64,000 bases of DNA from Aurelia coerulea. Its lineage: Eukaryota; Cnidaria; Scyphozoa; Semaeostomeae; Ulmaridae. Below, in pieces: positions 55,900 through 64,000 of the stretch. The notes below the pieces were generated by a model. That model worked only from the letters and a program-made list of their open reading frames with translations, was not told the origin of the DNA and did no database searches. The stretch spans positions 4,323,501 through 4,387,500 of the forward strand of contig CM076959.1 of the NCBI GenBank assembly GCA_039566865.1, in the 5' to 3' direction. Both the position numbers and the translations under genes were made by a program. Every line of letters starts with the position of its first letter. The stretch's first letter is position 1.

Positions 55900-58800
55900 C
55901 TTTGCTCGCCAAGGTAGATTTGCAACACCATAATCATAGGATATCTCCTCTTTCAGTAAAATATCTCGCTTGGCAAACAAACAAAGATGGGGTGTGTCTC
56001 CAACCATTATTTTGCGCATTCTGCAATTTCCTTCTTTGTTGTCATTCACAAGACGACCCAGACGCTTTGTTGGTTTTGTGGCATCAACACTGAAATAAAG
56101 GTGACCTAAGATTAGCTTTGATTTAATTGCAGTGATTTCATCTTACATGACAATTCAGGGTTGGCATGATAGAATAAAAGATTACATTGATATGAATGGT
56201 ATGTCACACTTCATTCCACCATGTTTTGTCTTTTCTTTGTGGTATTAGCAGTTCAAATAAGAAATGTGTCCATAGTGAAGTCATCAGGCTCAGAGTTTCT
56301 AGCCATCTGATGTCAGAGTCAACAAAAACAAGACTGCTGCCCTATTGTTGTCTGGCCAGTGGGATTCAGAGAGGCAAGAAAACAACAGGGCAGTAGCCCA
56401 CAACAGGGCAGTAGCCCTGTTCCCGCTGAACATGGAATCAGAAAGCATCAATCTTTGAGCATGATGACTTAATTTTGCACAAGTTGCATATATAAACACA
56501 AAAGTTCACAAAGAAACAACAAAAAGTGGTGAGGAAAAGGACAAGACACCATTCATGACACTGTAAGCTTTCATCTTACAATAAATCATACATGTCAGGA
56601 TTGTTCTCTGAGGTCCTACCATTTCATTTGTAGACGTATTAATCAAACAGCCCTACAGTAATACAAAGCTATCTACTGTAGATCTCTCTTTTTACCATAT
56701 ATCAGGTGGGCATAAAAAGTAAGACATGTTTGAACATGGCCATATACTTTTAATTCCACAGCCCACCAAATACATTCAGCTCTTTGAATCCCCTGATAAT
56801 GAAATTGAAAGTTATTGCAAAGAGCTAAAAAGGAAATATGGCAGTATATGTACTCCCCAGAGGGGGATATTTTTGGAGGAAACCATTCAGGCAACAAAAC
56901 CCACCTGGTGTAACAGGTTGTTCAACAAGATTAATTTGGGGAAACACTAGATAAAAGCTTCTTTGCTGCATTAAGGCTACCCTCATATGAGAAAACTCAG
57001 AATTTTAGATCAAATAGAGATTTGACTGTGTCTGCTAATTTGCCTCCCCTCACATGAGCAGCTCAGCTTATCACTTGCTCTGCACATGCGCATCTCAAAA
57101 ACCAATTTCCTGAGTGGAAACAAGGCGTGGGTTCCTTTCCGCAATCAGAACCATTATGATTGTACTATTTAGGATTTTAGCATTGCTTCATTTCAAAATA
57201 TTGAATGAAATCTTAATTGTTTTGATTGTGAAAGGAATGCAAGGAATGCCATTTCACACTTGTTTTGAAACTGTAAAGGGTCTGTTTCATCCAGCATTCG
57301 TTTCACGTGCCGTTTCTTGGTTTTCCTTTGTTGTCCAACATTTTCATGGGCCATGAAAATGGTGGCAACAAAGGTCAACCAAGAGGTGGCACGTGCAAGG
57401 CATGCTGGATGAAACAGACCCTTTAATTGGCCCTAAAATGAACAAAAGTCTTTCTCACATGAAAATTTCAGGTTGACCTGAAAACTCAGACCGACCTGAG
57501 AAAGTGATATGAGTTTCAGGTTCACCTGAGTTTCATTTCGCCTGAGTCATATGAGCACTCCAAGAGCTTTGATTACAGACCAAAATGAGCTTCAAACTGA
57601 TCTGAAATGGAGACCGGTCTGACTTTCCTCATAATGTGGGGGCACTCTATAAGTTGTGACCACATTTATGTCCGCTCAATGAAAATCTGGCACAAAATTG
57701 AATGTTTTCACTGAGCTTGGCAAAATTTGATGCACGTAAATTAATTCCAAACTGATGCATGTTTTGGCTAACCAAATACACAAACTAACAATGGGGTATT
57801 TCAAAGAAATACATAACATACCACATTTCCTGTCCAGCATGCTTAAAATAAAACATGTAGCTTCCTGAATTCTTTTTGTTGTACTTCTCCTCTCTTTTTA
57901 CCGCCTCGTTTTTGTCAATTAGATCTCCATCATAATGAAGGACGAATGACCCTTTGTGTATGATGGTGTGCATGGCATTAATCACACCCCATCCTGATAA
58001 AATAGAAAAGTTACAAATTCTATTCAAAATTATTGTGAAAAATGATATTATGGTAAAATAAATGGTCTTTAACAGTGGTGTTTTGCTGCTGTTTGCTATC
58101 TTCATAAATCAGCTTTGATAATGTAGCAGAATTTCATTTTATAATCTCTATCAAAGGAAATGTTGCAAAGGAAATGCAACTCAAAGTTGTGAATGTGAGG
58201 CTACTAATCAGGAACCACATCTCAAAGACAATGGGACAAGATATGACACTCTAAAGTACTCCCAAATATTTTGCAGAAAGGAACTTGAAAATTGTAGGGC
58301 TATGACATGTATGATTATACCAGCAAGTGTAAAACAACATTTGCAGTTGCAGTACATGCCCAATTTTTGCTGAGAGGAACATGTGCTGGCGAAGCCCAGT
58401 CCATGGCAACCAAATGGATGGCTGCAAAAATGTCATAATTTAAATGGCATGAACTTGTACTGTCATATATAATGCAAATTTGACAACGAATGGTGATTGA
58501 TTTACAAAAGTTGAAAGCTTCATCGTCTAATTAAAGGACAAGTCCAGGGTTGGTATGATTGATGATAAAATACAAGATAATGTCACTATGAATAATGTAT
58601 GATACTTTTTTCCACTATTTGTCCACTATCCAAGTATCATTTTATGAATAACACTATCAGCATGTTCAATATTTGGGCTGTTAAGTGCAACCATCATCTC
58701 CAGTTCTGCCCTCTTCTCTGAGAATGGCCTGTGTTTGTTAGTACGAAAGTTATACAAGGAAACATATGACTGATTCAACAGACATACTTATTGCAGCAAC

Positions 58801-59942
58801 ACAAATGAAATGGATGATCATTTCGATTTTTTGAACATTTTGTTTTTGCTATTTGGAAAACCTTTTTTGGTCATTTCTTTGCTGCATAAATTCTTTTCAT
58901 TAAGTGGCAAAACAAACTGCACATCTCCACACATCTCAAAAACTCTCAGAATCGTAAACACAGTTCATTGTCTGGTACATTCACGTTCGATCCAATCTTT
59001 TTAAATTTTCAGTGAATTAATGTCTTTCAAGAGCAAACTATTCTCTATGTGAGATGTTGAAAGATTAGCTTGATATTAAAATCAATTATGCTTTTACTAT
59101 TCTTGATCTTTTAAACCTTTTACTGCAATAACCAATTGAAAATTCCTACTAATTAATCGTTAAAAATTTTAGAAAACAATAATTTTTCTGTCTGCAGATA
59201 TTTGCTGGATCTAGAAATGTGCCTGCGAGCGGTGCTCGGGCACTTTGTTGATATCTGCCACCATCCATCCACACCCATCCATCATATGCCATAGAGGCGG
59301 CGACAAGATTAGAACTCTATGGGAATTGGCTTGGTAGGATACATAAGCCTATTATTACAACCAAATGAAATGATTTTGTTTATACTCTTACCAATCTCAT
59401 CATTGACATAATGCTTCTCCAAGCCTTGCAAGTCTTGCCTCGTCGATATCCAGTACTTGGCATCTTGTACTGGCTGCTCATCTTCTTCCTTTTCCTTTCT
59501 CCTGCTGGATCTCTAGCAGTAAAACACAAAACTCATAAATGTGGAGAATTTGCTGTCTTATGGCAATGAATGATGCACATACATACACTGTCCATCTAAG
59601 GTTTACACTCAGTTTTGCAGTTTGGTATCAGTTTGGAATTGCTGCAAAACAATATCCTGTACAGCTGCTTCGCTTGTTAGTGTTTGGCTTAATTGAGAGT
59701 TGTATTGGTGACTTTTCAATCAAAGTCTGATAATAGGAAAGCAGTCAAAAATTCTTTGCAATATAGATTAGTAATTAGTAGTCAAATTGAGATATTCCAC
59801 TTGAGTTTCTAATTGCAGAGAACACTGGGAATTTATGTCTGATGTGCAACATAATTATATGCCTCTTGTGAGCTTTGATTCCCTCCTGAAAGATATTTCA
59901 CAAGATTAGACTGATTAAAACTTTACTTACTCTAAGATCCAT
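55900..59942 (-). CDS. KMT5A-like SET-domain methyltransferase, first coding exons of the long gene
   Basis: Four coding exons join in perfect phase: 59942-59931 (ATG GAT CTT AGA), 59512-59392 (121 bp), 57993-57822 (172 bp) and 56089-55900 (190 bp). The product starts MDLRRSSRRKEKEEDE and then forms a SET domain: IGWGVINA, GSFVLHYDGDLID, SYMFYFKH, MCVDATKPTKRLGRLV, NDNKEGNC, HLCLFAKRDI and EISYDYG. Order and wording match KMT5A (SETD8), which puts one methyl group on histone H4 lysine 20. The usual NHS motif is NDN here, so a His important for cofactor binding is replaced by Asp; activity is doubtful or altered. A noncoding 5' exon ends at 60840 (AAG before GTAAGA), and the ATG exon begins at 59968 after TTTTCAG. 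The last exon ends in phase 0 before GTACGT, matching the phase-0 exon array at 55513. Confidence 0.75.
56090..57821. other. Intron of the SET gene with small repeats
   Basis: Contains a short direct repeat CAACAGGGCAGTAGCCC (twice at about 56380-56420), which pairs with GGGCTACTGCCCTGTT-like sequence, and the MITE at 57274-57425. Around 56985-57270 and 57480-57650 the words CTCATATGAG, GACCTGAG and CTCACATGAG recur, probably the halves of another repeat split by that MITE. Confidence 0.4.
57274..57425. mobile_element. Palindromic MITE (copy 2 of 2)
   Basis: Starts TAAAGGGTCTGTTTCATCC and ends GGATGAAACAGACCCTTTA, with the same central ATGGGCCATGAAAATGG-like turn as the copy at 5398-5549. 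It lies in the SET gene intron. Confidence 0.75.
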
Positions 59943-61010
59943 GGTTTATTCTTTTAAACGTGGACAATCTGAAAATCAAAAATTTGATTTTAGCATCGGT
60001 CAATAGCATCATGCCTGTTATTTCACTTCAATATGATGTGGCAAAGATGACTCCAGCATAAAAGCCAAATGTTTGGCTAAGCCATCTATAGGCCTGTAGG
60101 CCTTCTTGTTGTTTCCAGCTAAATATCAAAACTTTTTAGGGGGTGCACACAAATTGATTCTTTCACACAAAATGTCAATTGGACATTTGCAAAATGCCCC
60201 CACCCCTCTCCCAAAACTGTCCCTTGGACATTTTCAAAATACCCCCACCCCTTTCCCAAAAGGTCCCATTGGCATTGAAAATCAATGTAATTTTCCGATT
60301 ACCTTCATACCATTGTTTTGATGGGGCCTAAGCGATTATGAAGTCATCGTTGATGATGTTTTCTGTGACTACTAGACACACATAAAGAACGGACAAGTTT
60401 CTTTCATTGCAGTCAACATTCTTTTGAGAAATGCTCGAAAGCTCTAAGTTCTTTCCATATGTCCTCTTCAGCTCCATTGATTTAGATGCATTACTTAAAT
60501 TTGATCTGTTTTCAGTTCACTATCCGTATCACTGAGCATCATATTATATTAGTTTAACATGTAGCTTTTACGTTTTAGCTGAGAATTTACATGAAATTGA
60601 AAAATTTGCACTAAAAAATATACAAGGCCTGGCTGGCCCATAACATTGAGGTGCGTTTCCAAACGGGCTGACAGAAAATAAATTTCAAGTCCCGGAGGAC
60701 TGGCAGAGCAGACCTCGTGCAATTTCCATGAAGAGAATGATTATATCGCTGTAACCAAGCAGCTTGCCATCAGTTCAAAATCTTATGAAATCTTCAAAAA
60801 ATTTAACTTCAACAAGAATAAAATCAACTGAAATCTTACCTTGATCGTTTCCAAACGGACTATTTCAGTAATTTGTCTCCACAAAGTAAACGCCTGGTCG
60901 CGTTTGAACAACGAGAGCCACGAGAGGGAAGGCAGGCTGCCAGTTGTTGTGGTTGTTGTTTTCAACCAGCGCCCTCGCAGAGCATGCACCACCCAATCAC
61001 TCAACCCAAG
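59943..61010 (-). promoter_or_regulatory. 5' untranslated exons and likely promoter side of the SET gene
   Basis: The ATG exon extends upstream to 59968 after an acceptor (GATTTTCAG). A donor at 60840-60835 (ATCAAG before GTAAGA) marks the end of a noncoding first exon reaching to about 60960-61010. The transcription start was not pinned down; no clear TATA box was recognised. The region 60150-60270 in the intron holds a small tandem duplication (TTGGACATTTGCAAAATGCC and TTGGACATTTTCAAAATACC). Confidence 0.4.
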
Positions 61011-62147
61011 CCAATGGTCTTTCAGGGCAATGAGGGTCTGGTAAACTCTTATATATCCTCGCTATACATTCACCCAGGGAGGTACTCCCGAATTTTAAAT
61101 ACAGTGGAAGGAAGGGAAGGGCAGGCAGCTAGTTTCCTGATATAGAAACCATACGATATGTTGGAAGTAGACTTTTTTGGCAAATATTACCAAGTGAAAC
61201 TAAAGATTCTTCCACCCTAGGAGTCTAAGGGTCGCAACAGACAGATGCAACTGCAGGCTTTGCAAGACATAAATCAAGAATCTTGAATTTATTTTAGCTT
61301 CTCCATCTGATTTGAAAGCGTGATGTTCTGACTGAAATCACATACATTTTGTGTGGAGTATGATATACGACATCACCATAATCCAAATGTGGTCGGACAT
61401 ATATATTTTATATAATTCATTTAATGTTCGTTGCGGCAAGTATTGTGAAAGGAAGTGTAACATTCTCTTATTCCTTCCCTGCATTTAGTGATAGCTGACT
61501 GAATATGACTAACACAGGACAACCTTGAATTTTAAAACTATCCCAATGTGTTTCTGTCCATCAACGTTCATGACAGGAGTATTTAGATAGCATAGGCGGA
61601 TGGTCTGCGCGGATTCTCTTCCTTGAGACTGCTTGTCTCGTTGGATCAAGATTAACCAATCAGATAGATGTACCAATAGATAGACCAATCAGATTGATGT
61701 ACCAATAGCCCGAAGCATGTACTTTATGAGAATATAAAAATTTACCTGATATCAACCATCATTATCGCTTGCGTCAGCATTTTTCTTGTGCGTACAAGAA
61801 AACTTGGCAAAAAGGTCAAAATCAGGATAAATGTAATAAAATGAAATTTGGAGCACAATTTCCATCCAAACATGAAAATTATGATCTTCAAATATCTGTG
61901 CAAATTATTGCAATTTTGCTACCTTTTTCGTAAAAATTAATATTTGAGAATTGCTGAATTTGATAGCCAGTTCTGGAAAATTGTCTCCCTTCCACTCATT
62001 TGTCAACATATTTTTATAAAACTCCACGAGTCGTTGCAAAATAAATTAGCATCAGAAAGTCAGAAAATTTCAGGGCCATAATTGTTCTCCTGACAGAGTT
62101 ATAACGAAGAGTTTACTAAGAAGTAGGGTTAAAAGACATTTTTTCAG
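61011..62147. other. No gene recognised
   Basis: AT-rich DNA beyond the SET gene. A short tandem repeat of ACCAATCAGAT and GATGTACCAATAG lies at about 61655-61710. Nothing else can be supported. Confidence 0.35.
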
Positions 62148-62620
62148 TTATGTGCCATAAGTGTCATGATTCATGTCCAGGGCAGCGATGAGGCTAACAT
62201 TACACCTCAGATAATCAGTCAAATCAATTATGTACACGAGAAAGAAAAAGGGCCCAAGGATTGAACCCTGAGGAACACCAGCTGTAATATTTTCCCAATG
62301 TGATACTTTGGCGTTTAGGACAGTACGCTTACGATCAGCTAAAGAAGTTTTCATCTAATGAAAGCAGCTGACCAGAAACCCCAACTTGATGCAGCTTGAA
62401 AATCAGACCCTCGTGCCAAACCCCATCAAATGCCTAGATATACCAAGCGCACATTTAGAAGTGGTCAAAAGCTTCAAAGACAGTATGAACAATGGTTACC
62501 AACTGATTTATAGTTGAATCACCGGGGCGGAGTCCCGATTGATTTGGATTAAGTAAGCCATGTAAGTTTAGATGCTCGTAAAGAGTATCAAAATCAACTT
62601 CTCAGCCATTCTCCCAAAAA
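62148..62620 (-). pseudogene. LINE reverse-transcriptase fragment, decayed
   Basis: Read from high to low: a part like GRMAEKLI, then NPNQSGLRPGDSTINQLVTI, then after stops and frameshifts VSHWENITAGVPQGSILGPF and LVYIIDLTDYL. The order matches the palm region of a CR1/L2-like RT before the catalytic Asp pair, which is itself lost (IAALDM in place of the FADD type). A relic without function. Confidence 0.7.
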
Positions 62621-62662
62621 GTGGCAAGAGTGAAATGTGGCGATAATTTTTCTACAAATTTG

Positions 62663-63674
62663 CAGGGACCGTGCAGCCGTTCGGCTAAGGAGCTAAAGCC
62701 CCCCCCCACTTTTTTCAAAGTTGGGTCTAAAAAATTTCACAAATATGGAATTTTCAATATTTTCATACACACAACTGCCACATTTGCTGAGAGACCTTCT
62801 CAATGGCTAGATAAATATATGAAGCAAGCAAATCTCAACAATCTAGCGATACTGAACTTTCATAAACAACGAGGAAACACGATGTCCTTCTTAGAAATTG
62901 CTAACGATTTGGTTAAAAATTAGAATAGGCATCCAACTTTGGCATGTTTTCTCTGACAGCTCTTCAGTACATGTTCTTTTTATAAGAAACTGGTTTATAA
63001 GAAACTAGTACTACGATGACCAAAAATTTAAGAAACTCTAGTACTGCTCTCGTGAACAGTTAAGAATCTCTTAAAATTCAATTTCTGTATTCAGTCTCTT
63101 TTATTCTATGTCTCTATAACACAGGTACCTTCATCTTTTTTTAAGTTTTAACTGCAAAAATTGGTATTTTTTGCCTGAATGTGCATGGCTTATTCGTGAT
63201 GACAGTGTCAATGTAAAATGGAAGCCATTTATCGAGAAGAAGCCTCAAATTTGAACAGTATCGCAATTTTAAGCCCAAAAAATAAGAAACTAATTAAGAA
63301 ACTTTTACTACTAAAACATCGAAATGTTCATGTGAAATTAAGAAACTTTTAGTACTAAGTGCTGATCCAAGTTTCTTATATAAAAAAAACGTGTAGTAAT
63401 GGTTTTTATGAGAAGAAATGCTTTGCTGTTAATTTTTTGGTTGTAACCATGTGTCTCTTTTCATGGTAATTGAAATTTTTTTTGAACCAAACTGCATACA
63501 GTATAAATATTGACGTATTAAGAGGCAATTCTTTTATTGAAAAGGGCTTTTTCCGACGTTCTAAAGGGCGTGATATCAAAACGTTTTCTCGGGGCAAGCC
63601 CCCGGACCCCCATTTTTGCTCTCTTCGCTCACCGTTCAGCCCCCCCTCATTTTGAAACCGCTGCGCGGTCCCTG
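62663..63674. mobile_element. hAT-type MITE with CAGGGACCG ends (copy 2)
   Basis: Ends CAGGGACCGTGCAGC and GCTGCGCGGTCCCTG. The 8-bp target duplication CAAATTTG is perfect (62655-62662 and 63675-63682). It shares its right-hand GC-rich part and AT-rich body with the copy at 36278-36818, inverted. At 1012 bp it is longer than the 541-bp copy, with extra AT-rich sequence (AAGAAACT repeats) in the middle. Confidence 0.85.
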
Positions 63675-64000
63675 CAAATTTGTACTACTTCTTTTATGTA
63701 CTGGAACTACATTTGCTTGTTTTCAAACTTTAAGGAAGATGCCTGTAACCAAGCAAGTTTTAGATATTATTCGTAGCGGTAGTAAAATTGCATGATCGCA
63801 AATTTTAATCATACGTGCAGAAATATCTTCCCAACGGTGCGCTTTGCTTGGATTTAATGACCGAATAATCCTTAGTCTCTTCTCTTCGGATATTTGGAAA
63901 TATTTCTATAAAGGGTGGGACAAATGGTGGAACTTTGGATTGTATCTTCCCACCAGTTTTTTAGGGTGGCACACTGGAGCATGAAATAATCGTTAAATAT
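63675..64000. other. No gene recognised
   Basis: The right edge of the window. No motif, repeat or gene can be supported. Confidence 0.3.

Noticed and set aside
1..64000. tRNA, rRNA or snRNA genes
   Set aside because: I looked for tRNA-like A and B boxes and conserved rRNA words and saw none that I could support; a covariance-model scan would settle it.

Overview
The window is animal nuclear DNA. It is AT-rich, has genes split by introns with GT/AG junctions in matching phase, and carries a dense eukaryotic transposon load. The mix of element families (PIF/Harbinger, IS3-like integrase, hAT, piggyBac-like, Gypsy, CR1/L2-like LINEs, crypton-like tyrosine recombinase remains) points to a marine invertebrate. 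My best guess is a cnidarian such as a coral or sea anemone; this is inferred from gene content, not from a search.

Left third. A PIF/Harbinger-type element (transposase plus a two-exon Myb/SANT-like gene, convergent) fills about 1-3 kb. A small three-exon gene of unknown function lies at 4.5-5.1 kb. From 5649 to 16132 sits a decayed Gypsy LTR retrotransposon with 148-bp LTRs and a perfect 5-bp target duplication, inserted in a hexamer-based minisatellite. Inside it, at 6001-14761, is an 8.8-kb DNA element with terminal inverted repeats of about 310-330 bp that are nearly identical. It carries an intact IS3-like DDE integrase gene and, convergently, an intact two-exon HECT-type ubiquitin-ligase-like gene. 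The single intron of the HECT gene holds two hAT-type MITEs. This nest is the most striking system in the window.

Middle. 17.7-20.5 kb holds minus-strand ruins of a PHD-finger/tyrosine-recombinase gene and a LINE ORF1. 23.1-24.4 kb is a piggyBac-like non-autonomous element with TTAA duplications. 24.7-25.4 kb is an exon with a cysteine cluster like that of KDZ-type transposon proteins. 26584-31509 is a hAT element with an 8-bp target duplication whose transposase has three frameshifts; it has split a coding exon of a long minus-strand gene.

Right half. A large minus-strand gene runs from a noncoding first exon near 61 kb, through a KMT5A-like SET domain (59942-55900), into a ladder of short phase-0 exons (55513-40950), and on to acidic/Ser-rich exons and a longer exon near 31.9 kb. 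The 72-bp and 60-bp exons have been duplicated as pairs, together with a 97-bp intronic satellite. These introns also took in a 5'-truncated LINE (47029-49976), a second LINE tail, a 2.1-kb foldback element with arms of 21-bp tandem repeats, and several inverted-repeat elements. The far right has a decayed LINE RT fragment and a second copy of a hAT-type MITE.

All family names come from motif recognition by eye. No alignment or database search was run.
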